Of a stretch of DNA of 64,000 nt, positions 36,929-44,714 are shown piece after piece. The translations under genes and the position numbers were made by a program. The notes under the pieces were generated by a model. That model was not told where the DNA came from, searched no databases, and saw nothing but the letters and a program-made list of their open reading frames with translations. The stretch comes from Haliotispira sp965263485 (GTDB lineage: Bacteria; Spirochaetota; Spirochaetia; SP-2023): contig CBDHHO010000001.1 in the NCBI GenBank assembly GCA_965263485.1, positions 1,026,520 through 1,090,519 on the forward strand. The letters are read 5' to 3'. Within the stretch, counting starts at the first letter, position 1. Every line of letters begins with the position of its first letter.

Positions 36929-39343
36929 TCATGACGAACAACTTGCTTGGAATGCGTGAGAACTAATGACTTTTGTTGTTCCGGGCTCAATACTCAACTT
37001 TATATCATTCCCCCTGTAAGACACCGTAAATTCCCTGGGTTTGGCAATTTCTCGCTCGCACTGGGCTGGATCGGAGAGGGCCGTTACCGTGGCAGACTGA
37101 AGCAGGCCATTCGCAAAGACAAGCTGCCATTCTAGGTTCCCCGTGGATCGGAAACCGCGGATCGTTCCCGTGCGCCATTCATCGGGCAGGGCGGGGAGCA
37201 AGAGGATGGTATGCCCAAAACTTTGCAAAAACATGCCGGCGATACCGGCTACTGCACCGAAATTGCCATCAATTTGGAATGGCGGGTGGGCGCAGAGGAG
37301 ATTGGTATAAGAGCCTCCGATGCCATTTTCAGGTGTACTTAAACGGAGCTGCCTTTTAAGGAGCTCCAGTGCGTGATTTCCGTCTCCCAGGCGCGTCCAC
37401 ATGTTCATGCGCCAGGCAAGGGCCCAACCCGTGCCTTCATCACTGCGGTACTGCAGTGTTTTTGCACAGGCTGTGAGCAGTTTCTGCCGTTGTGAACGGG
37501 GCAATGTGTATAATTCACTCGATGGATGCAGGAAATACAAATGGGAAAGATGTCGGTGCTGGGGCTCCGCTTCCTCAAATTCTTGTTCCCATTCCAGCAC
37601 CTGGCCCTTGCTGCCCACAGGATATTCCGGCATTTGCGCCAGGGCGTGCTGCATCTTGAGCTGGAGCTCGTCTTTTGCTCCCAACAAATCAATACATTCT
37701 AGCGCGATGGTAAATATGTCCCTGGCAATCGCCACAGACATAGTGGCATTCTGGGCAAGTCCGCAGATCTTTCCCTCATAGTAGAATGAGTGCTCGGGCG
37801 AGGTGCTCGGACGAAAACAAAGCCCCTGTTTCTCATCATTCTGCAAGATGTCCAGACAGAAGATTGCCGCAGGCCGTATCAAGGGCCAGGCGCGATCGCG
37901 CAAAAAACGGTAGTCATTGCTGTACTCATAATGTTCAAATAAGTGGCGACACAGCCAGGCCGCGCCCATATTCCAAAAGTGATAGGTCGCGCAGCCCTGA
38001 TATTCACCGACGGGAAAGCAGTTGGCCCAGATGTCGGTATTGTGGTGGGCGACAAAACCCTCCGGGCTACCGTAGTATTTTTGTGCGCATTCTCTGCCGT
38101 TGGGGAGCATCCTTTCGAGCAGGTCGAATAACGGGGTGTGCAACTCGCTGAGATTGCAGATTTCAGCTGCCCAGTAATTCATTTCCAAATTGATATTTAG
38201 AGTATAGTTGCTGGCCCAGGGCGGCTGCATACTATCATTCCAGATGCCCTGGAGGTTGGCGGGCCGGGTTCCCGGGCGCGAGCTGCAAATCAGTAAGTAG
38301 CGTCCGTAGTGGAACAACAGCTCATAGAGTCTACAGTCGTCCTGAGAGTCTTGAAATCTATGCAGGCGCCTATCCGTAGGTATATTCAATACATTGGCTA
38401 TGCCGGACTCATTGGTCTGCGAAGCCCCGGAAATATTGCAGGAAACACGGTTAAAATACAACTGATAATCCTGAATATGGCGTCCCTTGAGATATTGATG
38501 GTCTTTCCCGGAAACCTGATGCACGTCTTGAGCAATGCGGGCATGCAAATTCCTCTCGATGATTTCCGGGTCCTCGCTCTCATCGCCAAAACTGCTGCGG
38601 ATGAAAATCCGAATTTCAATCGTGCTGGCTTTACATACGTACATCTGCCCGTTTTGGATGCGCAGGCTCCCTCCCTCAATCGCAAATACTGCCTTGCCCT
38701 GGAACCGGGTACCTGGCCGCTCTGCCAGGTAGAGAACGGGGATGGCGCGTCGGTGCCCGAGCGGATCGACATGGGAAGGGCAGCACCCCGAGATAAGCAA
38801 AGTATTCTCTCCGCCTGAGAGCATATGTGGGAGCTGACTGGCAAAGCCTGCCTGCAAACTGATGGCTCCGGGGGCGCTAGCGGTGAACTTTGCCACCAGG
38901 CACTGGTCCGGGGCGGATATAAACACTTCACGCTGATATGTGATGCCTTTGCAGGTAAAAGACAACGTTGAAACTGCGTTCCCCAGGTCCAGTTCCCGCC
39001 GGTATTGTTTCACCGGCGGGAACTGTTTGAGATCCGGAAACGAAACGAGAAAGTCTCCCAGAGGCATGTAGGACTGGGTGTAGGGCCCCAGCAGAGTCTC
39101 CTCTAGGTGCTGCTGGGCCTGATGGTACTTCCCATCGCCTAACAGGCTCCGCACCTTGCTGAGGTTCTGCGGCGCGTTGGCGATTTCCGGATCTTGCCGT
39201 GGGGAGCCCGACCACAGGGTATCTTCATTCAGGGAGATCTTTTCCTCGACTGTGCGGTGATGGACCATGGCCCCTATGCGCCCATTGCCCAGTGGCAGGG
39301 CTTCTGACCAGTCCTTTGCGGCCTGCCGATACCATAGTTTCAT
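36929..39343 (-). CDS. Alpha-L-fucosidase/galactosidase-type GH95
   Basis: 804 residues, close to the usual GH95 length without extra modules. It opens with WYRQAAKDWSEALPLGNGRIGAMV, followed by the helical barrel with NYTLNINLEMNYWAAEICNL and VAHHNTDIWANCFPVGE, and PSTSPEHSFYYEGK. GH95 enzymes invert alpha-1,2-linked fucose or galactose in host glycans and plant polysaccharides. No signal peptide, so a cytosolic enzyme that complements the GH29 gene. GAGGAC stands before the ATG. It directly follows the solute-binding lipoprotein gene (82 bp). Confidence 0.9.
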   Translation of the reverse strand: MKLWYRQAAKDWSEALPLGNGRIGAMVHHRTVEEKISLNEDTLWSGSPRQDPEIANAPQNLSKVRSLLGDGKYHQAQQHLEETLLGPYTQSYMPLGDFLVSFPDLKQFPPVKQYRRELDLGNAVSTLSFTCKGITYQREVFISAPDQCLVAKFTASAPGAISLQAGFASQLPHMLSGGENTLLISGCCPSHVDPLGHRRAIPVLYLAERPGTRFQGKAVFAIEGGSLRIQNGQMYVCKASTIEIRIFIRSSFGDESEDPEIIERNLHARIAQDVHQVSGKDHQYLKGRHIQDYQLYFNRVSCNISGASQTNESGIANVLNIPTDRRLHRFQDSQDDCRLYELLFHYGRYLLICSSRPGTRPANLQGIWNDSMQPPWASNYTLNINLEMNYWAAEICNLSELHTPLFDLLERMLPNGRECAQKYYGSPEGFVAHHNTDIWANCFPVGEYQGCATYHFWNMGAAWLCRHLFEHYEYSNDYRFLRDRAWPLIRPAAIFCLDILQNDEKQGLCFRPSTSPEHSFYYEGKICGLAQNATMSVAIARDIFTIALECIDLLGAKDELQLKMQHALAQMPEYPVGSKGQVLEWEQEFEEAEPQHRHLSHLYFLHPSSELYTLPRSQRQKLLTACAKTLQYRSDEGTGWALAWRMNMWTRLGDGNHALELLKRQLRLSTPENGIGGSYTNLLCAHPPFQIDGNFGAVAGIAGMFLQSFGHTILLLPALPDEWRTGTIRGFRSTGNLEWQLVFANGLLQSATVTALSDPAQCEREIAKPREFTVSYRGNDIKLSIEPGTTKVISSHAFQASCSS

Positions 39344-39372
39344 TGGAGTCCTCTTCGGTGTTCTGCTCTGGA

Positions 39373-39389
39373 GTTTAGAAGTCCCCTTT
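39373..39389. repeat. Single diverged element end
   Basis: GTTTAGAAGTCCCC resembles a right end and lies between the solute-binding and GH95 genes. Confidence 0.5.
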
Positions 39390-39425
39390 AGCTGTTACTA
39401 AGTGCTCAGAGCACCCCTAGCAAGC

Positions 39426-41147
39426 CTATCGAATATATTTCCGGGATGTTTCAAAACCCTCTTTAAAGGCTCCGCGAAACCAGTCCAAGGCCTTGTCGTA
39501 GTTCATATCGTTGACTCGCGCGATCATATCGTCGAGAATCCGGTTGAACTCCATTTCATCTTTGGCCAGCACTATTTTCCAGGAACTTGTCTTGGCAAAG
39601 TCACCGATGCGGTTACTGATTTGCAGAATGTCATCCGGCAAGGGAGGGAGAAATGTAAAGCTGTACGGCTCAATCGCTATCAGGTTATTTTTTATCAGAA
39701 AGCCCATCTGATCTTTGGCCTGCATATCTTTCTCCCAAGTTTTATCAAGCAGCGTTTCTTCAGGAGCGTATTCCGGTTTATCCCAGTAATTGTTTGCCAA
39801 AGGCACATTGTATTCGGGATGATAATAGGTCGTAAATAACCCCAGAATTCCTACCCCTGCGCCGTTTGTGGACATATCAGCACCACCGAAACTCTCAGGA
39901 AGAGGGTTATTCTGGGAATCCTGCAGATACGGATAGCCACCTTTCAGTACCACCGGTTTGCCTTGGGGCCCAATGTCCCAGACTAGGCCCTTGGGGCCAT
40001 TGTACAAAGCAAGTGCGGCATCGGGATTGAAAGTGTAATCTAGGAATTTCAGTGATTTTTCGAGATGTTCCTGACCCTTGCCCAACACAATACCCCGCTG
40101 GCCGATGATCTTGGGTGCCGCAACATTGACGCTCGCATCTTTTGCCTGCACGTGCTTGAACCCGATGCCTTGATCAGCACGTTCCAGGGTGCCAAACTGT
40201 CCGGTGCCCCAGTTCCAGATGGAAAACAGGGCACGCCCGTCAGTGAATTTGTCCATGGCATCCTGGAATCTCTGGTTAACGGAATCGGGGTCGAGCAGGC
40301 CTCGCTGATTCAGCTCAAATAGAAACTTCAAAGACTGCACATAAACACTATCCCGGGAAATCGTGGGGGTAATCTTGAAGCTGCTGAAGGGCAGCGGATT
40401 ATCCATGCTTTTGTTATTGGAAATGTCCAACTCGGCCAATTCCCAGTAGCCGTTTGCCACTCCCTGTAAACTGGATAGATACTTGGGAAAAGCCATAATC
40501 CAACGATCCCAGTCCTTCCAGATGGACATGGCGTATACTTTCTTTCCATCGCCATTCACAGGATCCAAATTCTGCATCTTTTCCAGAACATCAATATAGT
40601 CCCCAAAAGTATGTACCGGGGGGGAGCCTGCCTTCTTATACAGATCATAGCGGAGCACCGGGCCAAAGTTGTTGTCACCAACCTCAGGAACACGATTGGC
40701 TATGTTCCCCTTAACGGCATACAATTTTTCCCCATCACCATAGGTATCCGTCATAAAACGGACCATAGCTCCGGCATATTTATATATACTGGGCAGGGCG
40801 TCCTGATGTTCATCAAGTGGAACTGTCAGTCCGGCATCAATAGCATTCTTCATAATATTCATGTCATTAAAATACATGATATCGGGAAGTTTTCCTCCAG
40901 CTATATAAGTTTGCTGTTTCTGGATCATTTGCTCGCCACCATTGGCCAGAAACTCCAAATGAATTCCTAGAGCATCGGTATACATTTTATTCCACCAAGT
41001 ATCCTGCACTCCTATCAGAGAGGCGAGGCTAAAGACCTGCAAGGTTACCGGACCTGTGCTTTGTTTTGCGCCGGAGCACGATGCAAAAGTCAGCAGTAAT
41101 ACCAATTTTACTTTGCTTGAAAGCATTTTTTGGGTAAAATTTTTCAT
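39426..41147 (-). CDS. Solute-binding lipoprotein of the second sugar transporter
   Basis: 573 residues, LplA-like. The signal sequence LVLLLTFASC gives lipobox Cys24; the mature protein has LPDIMYFNDMN, FMTDTYGDGEKLYAVKGN and DRWIMAFPKYL, typical of large oligosaccharide-binding proteins. ATG 41,147 is chosen over 41,162 because GGAG has the right spacing. It should work with the permeases at 41,554-43,349. The gene is separated from them by a 289-bp element. Confidence 0.87.
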   Translation of the reverse strand: MKNFTQKMLSSKVKLVLLLTFASCSGAKQSTGPVTLQVFSLASLIGVQDTWWNKMYTDALGIHLEFLANGGEQMIQKQQTYIAGGKLPDIMYFNDMNIMKNAIDAGLTVPLDEHQDALPSIYKYAGAMVRFMTDTYGDGEKLYAVKGNIANRVPEVGDNNFGPVLRYDLYKKAGSPPVHTFGDYIDVLEKMQNLDPVNGDGKKVYAMSIWKDWDRWIMAFPKYLSSLQGVANGYWELAELDISNNKSMDNPLPFSSFKITPTISRDSVYVQSLKFLFELNQRGLLDPDSVNQRFQDAMDKFTDGRALFSIWNWGTGQFGTLERADQGIGFKHVQAKDASVNVAAPKIIGQRGIVLGKGQEHLEKSLKFLDYTFNPDAALALYNGPKGLVWDIGPQGKPVVLKGGYPYLQDSQNNPLPESFGGADMSTNGAGVGILGLFTTYYHPEYNVPLANNYWDKPEYAPEETLLDKTWEKDMQAKDQMGFLIKNNLIAIEPYSFTFLPPLPDDILQISNRIGDFAKTSSWKIVLAKDEMEFNRILDDMIARVNDMNYDKALDWFRGAFKEGFETSRKYIR

Positions 41148-41265
41148 TTTCTCAATCTCCATCTATACAACAATCTCCATTTATTCTCTGTTATAGCCCT
41201 CCGGGCAGTTTATCTTTTATTTCATGGGAACCTCCTTTTCTTGGCGCCGCTTGTGCAAAATTACT

Positions 41266-41554
41266 GGGAACCTCTAAAAGGGGACCTCTAAAGATGGTAT
41301 CGCTTCGCGAGAATTGTACAATCGCTCTGCTTTGCCGCAGCGATTGTACCGCGTTTTGATGCTGAGCGGATGAGATTTTGCCGAGCGCTAGGAAGCGAAG
41401 CCGAAGCATACTTTGCTGTATGGTAAGGCTTTGCTGACGGTGAGGAATGGCGAGGCGAAGCAGGCCATTCCTCACAAATCCTGCCGTAAGGCAGAACCTT
41501 TATTCGGCAACAAGATCGCGATTCAGCGCGGAATTGGAATTTTTAGAGGTTCCC
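41266..41554. mobile_element. Composite MITE-like element with TACT target duplication
   Basis: 289 bp, outer ends GGGAACCTCTAAAA and AATTTTTAGAGGTTCCC, flanked by TACT at 41,262-41,265 and 41,555-41,558. A second left end (GGGGACCTCTAAAG) starts at 41,280, so one copy is nested in another. The last base is part of the stop codon of the adjoining permease gene. Confidence 0.9.
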
Positions 41555-42444
41555 TACTGTTTGATTGCGCCAATCATGATTCCTTTGATGAAAAACCTCT
41601 GGAAGACCGGGTAGACCAACAGTATGGGGAAGACGACTACAACAGAGACGGTCATCTTTACCGCAGCAGGGGTCAGGCTCTGCCCGGGGTTGGCGGCAAG
41701 GTCGCCAGCGCTTTCCCGCATGCGTGCTGCCAGCGCCTGTGCTTCACTTAGAAAATTGTAGAGCAGGAATTGCAGGGTGAAATATTTGTTCTCACTTACC
41801 AGCATGAGGGTGTCGGTGAAGGAATTCCACTGACCCACCGCAGAAAAAATCGCAATGGTGGCAACGATAGGAATCGCAAGGGGGAAGATAATCCGGCTGA
41901 ACAGGATTAGATAGCCTGCCCCATCGATCTCCGCCGATTCGTGTAGAGAGTTGGGAATGCTCTCCATAAAAGTCTTTACCAGAACAACAGAAAATGGGGA
42001 AATAATCACGGGCAGGATATAGGCCCAGAAGTTGTTCGTTAAATGGAGCATCTTCATATTCATAAACCAGGGGATTAACCCTGCGTTAAAATACATGGTA
42101 ATGATGAGAAAGCGGTAGACTATCTTCCGGGCAAACAGTTCCGGCCTTGTCAGGACGTATGCCAAAAATGATGTGCCGATAATTGTAAGCAAAGTGCCAA
42201 TGACAGTCCTTGCTATAGACACGATAGTGGCAGAGTATATACCTCGTATGGAAAGAATTTGCAGATAGTTTGAGAAATGAATCTCCTTTGGCAGAAACAG
42301 GATTTTGCCTGAAGTTACCAGTGCATTGCTGCTGATCGTGTTAATAAAAAGATAGTAGAACGGAAAAACACATATCAGGGTAAATGTCAGGAGTACTATG
42401 ATATTCACAAAGCCAAAGACATACCGTGAAATGCTCTCTTTCAT
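41554..42444 (-). CDS. ABC sugar permease, LplC/YtcP type
   Basis: 296 residues with six predicted membrane segments and the EAA-type loop ESAEIDGAGYLILFSRIIFPLA. The C-terminus FQRFFIKGIMIGAIKQ is typical. Its start overlaps the stop of the upstream permease by four bases (ATGA), indicating coupled translation. The stop codon is TAG, whose G comes from the inserted element; without the insertion it would be TAA. Confidence 0.88.
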   Translation of the reverse strand: MKESISRYVFGFVNIIVLLTFTLICVFPFYYLFINTISSNALVTSGKILFLPKEIHFSNYLQILSIRGIYSATIVSIARTVIGTLLTIIGTSFLAYVLTRPELFARKIVYRFLIITMYFNAGLIPWFMNMKMLHLTNNFWAYILPVIISPFSVVLVKTFMESIPNSLHESAEIDGAGYLILFSRIIFPLAIPIVATIAIFSAVGQWNSFTDTLMLVSENKYFTLQFLLYNFLSEAQALAARMRESAGDLAANPGQSLTPAAVKMTVSVVVVFPILLVYPVFQRFFIKGIMIGAIKQ

Positions 42445-43349
42445 ACAATCCCCTGGCCACTTCGCAGTATCTTTGCCATATTATTGGCAAAAAGCAGTAG
42501 TGAGATACTTACTACAGACTTAAATATACTCACCACGGTAGCCATTGAATAATTCGAATTGCCGATGCCCTGATTGTAGACATACAGATCCAATACTTCG
42601 ATTGAGTGTTTATTTAGAGGGTTCTGGAATAGATAAAATTGTTCAAACCCGTTGCTGATCAGGTTGCCGATCGACAATACCAGCAGCACCAGGTAGGTCG
42701 GTATCAGACCGGGGATTGTTATATACAGGGTCTGCTGAAACCTGTTGGCCCCATCTATTCGGGCTGCCTCGTATAGCTCAGGGTTGATCCCTGCCAGTGA
42801 CGCAATGTAAATGATGGCGCCCCAGCCCAAACCTTTCCAGATTCCCCAGCCGGTCATGCTCAGCCAGACATGTTTGTCACTGGCCAGAAAATTGATCGGC
42901 TCGTCGATCAGATTGAGGGACAATAATAAACGGTTGATAAAGCCGTCATTTACCGAAAACATTGCGTAAGCTACCGAGTAGACTAGAATCCAGCTGATGA
43001 AGTGAGGGATTGTAGTGCCGGTCTGGATAAACTTTCTGAGATTTGTTCTTGTGATTTCATTCAGCAGTATCGCAAAGAACATGGGCAACGGTGAAAACAA
43101 TATGCCGAGGAAACTGATGCCCAGTGTATTTTTTAGAACTGTGAGAATGTCTGAGAGCATATATTTGTCGATAAAGATATTGGCAAAATTCTTGAAGCCA
43201 ACGAACTTGGAACCAACTAATCCCAGCCCCAGTTTGTAGTCATAAAACGCGTATAGCCAGCCATACAGAGGCATATATGAAAAGATGAATATGAGCAGCA
43301 AGAGCGGGGTAATCAATAAAAACAACGTGTATTTTTTATTATTTTTCAT
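42441..43349 (-). CDS. ABC sugar permease, LplB type
   Basis: 302 residues, six predicted membrane segments, EAA loop EAARIDGANRFQQTLYITIPG. First large gene of the minus-strand series. It pairs with the overlapping LplC-type gene; an ATPase is not encoded here. A promoter lies about 195 bases upstream, with a short possible leader frame between. Confidence 0.88.
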   Translation of the reverse strand: MKNNKKYTLFLLITPLLLLIFIFSYMPLYGWLYAFYDYKLGLGLVGSKFVGFKNFANIFIDKYMLSDILTVLKNTLGISFLGILFSPLPMFFAILLNEITRTNLRKFIQTGTTIPHFISWILVYSVAYAMFSVNDGFINRLLLSLNLIDEPINFLASDKHVWLSMTGWGIWKGLGWGAIIYIASLAGINPELYEAARIDGANRFQQTLYITIPGLIPTYLVLLVLSIGNLISNGFEQFYLFQNPLNKHSIEVLDLYVYNQGIGNSNYSMATVVSIFKSVVSISLLLFANNMAKILRSGQGIV

Positions 43350-43368
43350 AACGATCTTTTACTGTTGG

Positions 43369-43506
43369 TCATACAAACCAAGTCGACGATCCATTTGGAG
43401 ACGAGCTAATTCTCTGCTCTAAGATATCGCTTGCGCACACTCCCGACAGAGAAGCTCCCGCTACGGTCATCCGGCCCTCAATTCGAAACTGTTGACGCAT
43501 TGCCAT
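43369..43506 (-). CDS. Possible 45-residue leader peptide before the permease operon
   Basis: The frame begins MAMRQQFRIEGRMTVAG and has TAAGGAG at ideal spacing before its ATG. It lies between the promoter at 43,543 and the first permease gene and ends 20 bases before that gene. No family is recognised; it may be a leader peptide or a chance frame. Confidence 0.35.
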   Translation of the reverse strand: MAMRQQFRIEGRMTVAGASLSGVCASDILEQRISSSPNGSSTWFV

Positions 43507-43516
43507 CCGTGCTCCT

Positions 43517-43533
43517 TAGGGCACCTCTAAAAC
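43517..43533. repeat. Single left end of the dispersed element
   Basis: GGGCACCTCTAAAACG lies just downstream of the promoter of the minus-strand series, inside its leader. Confidence 0.65.
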
Positions 43534-43542
43534 GGGGCTTTC

Positions 43543-43571
43543 ATTATAACATAATATTTTTATATTTGCAA
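43543..43571 (-). promoter_or_regulatory. Promoter of the minus-strand glycan operon
   Basis: On the minus strand TTGCAA (43,571-43,566), 17 bases, then TATAAT (43,548-43,543). A consensus -10 box with good spacing; the flanks are AT-rich. Confidence 0.75.
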
Positions 43572-43671
43572 TAAGAATTTTACAAAATTTGGGTAGCGCC
43601 ACTATAGTGTTATATTATATTGATATAAGGGACATCCAAAGATTTGTTTTCGATTCCCCGCGCAAGAATCT

Positions 43672-44096
43672 TTGTGCACCAAGACCGACAGAGAAAGTAT
43701 CCTAGATATCAAGGCCAAAGACGCCAAAAGACGCAAAGGGCGGAATCTACAACATCGAAATGCAGAGCATCGGGAACCAAATCTACCGGAACCGCAGCCT
43801 CTACTACTGGGCCAGATCGTACAGTAAACAGCTCAAGGAAGGCTCTATTTACACAGATCTCCAGACCGTCATCTGCATCAATCTGATCGACTTTGATTTA
43901 TTCCCAGAAAGTCGGAAGGCACACCAGTGCTTTCTGCTCACGGAGCAGAAGCCGCCCCACGAAGTGCTCAGCGAGTATTGCATGCTGCACTTTATCAGCC
44001 TCCCCAAAGCTACTCATGGCGAAAAAAGAACAACTGGAAGGGCCCGCGCTGAAATCATGGGTGGCCTATTTCAACAAGGAGGGAGCGGAAAAGGAA
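43672..44096 (+). pseudogene. Remnant of a PD-(D/E)XK nuclease-family transposase
   Basis: Pieces in different frames read TKTDRESILDIKAKD, YNIEMQSIGNQIYRNR, then SLYYWARSYSKQLKEGSIY and LPKA, then EQLEGPALKSWVAYFN. This order is that of the PDDEXK_2 (Rpn-like) family. At least two frameshifts are present, near 43,735 and 44,010, and the 3' part is replaced by the 68-bp tandem array. The nuclease signature Glu-x-Gln (IEMQ) is kept. Confidence 0.75.
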
Positions 44097-44426
44097 GGTC
44101 GGGCCTGGCTGCGCACGGCCCTCCCCTGTTTCTCCCATGCTGCGCCAGCTCGCAGAAAAGGATGGTCGGGCCTTGGCTGCGCACGGCCCTCCCCTGTTTC
44201 TCCCATGCTGCGCCAGCTCGCAGAAAAGGATGGTCGGGCCTTGGCTGCGCACGGCCCTCCCCTGTTTCTCCCATGCTGCGCCAGCTCGCAGAAAAGGATG
44301 GTCGGGCCTTGGCTGCGCACGGCCCTCCCCTGTTTCTCCCATGCTGCGCCAGCTCGCAGAAAAGGATGGTCGGGCCTTGGCTGCGCACGGCCCTCCCCTG
44401 TTTCTCCCATGCTGCGCCAGCTCGCA
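44097..44426. repeat. 68-bp tandem repeat, about five units
   Basis: Units begin at 44,097 (67 bp), 44,164, 44,232, 44,300 and 44,368 (partial) and are nearly identical. Each contains GGTCGGGCCTTGGCTGCGCA, CCCTGTTTCTCCCATGCTGC and GCCAGCTCGCAG. The array is open in several frames on both strands only because of its base composition. Scattered single units lie inside dispersed elements elsewhere. Confidence 0.92.
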
Positions 44427-44439
44427 TGGGAGCCTCCCA

Positions 44440-44625
44440 AGAAAAGCAAATTTCCAGAGATTTTCTTACGATTTCCCTTGCCCTCCGTAGGGAAAGAGTA
44501 TATTCTTTGAGAAGAACAAGCTATTTTATAACCCTATTTCATCTTTTATTAAAACCATTCCGACCTCGGTCGGAACATCATCTTTATGCATTATTTTGCA
44601 TAATAATACCAAGGAGTATTGCACT
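44440..44625 (+). promoter_or_regulatory. Structured leader of lipoprotein locus C
   Basis: Closely similar to the reverse strand at 7094-7260. Three hairpins: TTCCGAC/GTCGGAA at 44,558-44,575, TTATGCA/TGCATAA at 44,584-44,603, and AATAC/GTATT at 44,605-44,620 with CAAGGA in the loop, just before the ATG at 44,626. Confidence 0.6.
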
Positions 44626-44703
44626 ATGGAACACAAGTTCAGTAAAATTCGCTCATCGCTCATCGCTCATCGCTCATCGCTCATCGCTCATCGAAAAAAT
44701 TAA
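44626..44703 (+). CDS. Short start peptide of lipoprotein locus C
   Basis: The 25-residue frame begins MEHKFSKIRSSLIAHR and stops at TAA 44,701 after six CGCTCAT units. AAGGAG precedes the ATG. Seven units (or four) would carry the frame without a stop into MGNYFSAG of the lipoprotein. Confidence 0.6.
   Translation: MEHKFSKIRSSLIAHRSSLIAHRKN
44650..44691. repeat. Heptanucleotide tandem repeat, six units (locus C)
   Basis: Six exact CGCTCAT units. Copy number differs from locus A (five), direct evidence that the array has changed length since the loci diverged. Confidence 0.9.
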
Positions 44704-44714
44704 AACTATATAGC

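Noticed and set aside
44097..44426. Possible CRISPR array
   Set aside because: Units are directly adjacent and fully repeated at 68 bp, without unique spacers, and no cas genes are near.
44066..44510. Open frames of 90-200 codons on both strands over the 68-bp array
   Set aside because: They arise from a repeat whose unit has no stops in several frames; protein versions are low-complexity and there is no start context.
7035..44691. Heptamer arrays as CRISPR or origin iterons
   Set aside because: Units are 7 bp without spacers and sit within short coding frames; no replication genes or DnaA-type boxes were recognised nearby.
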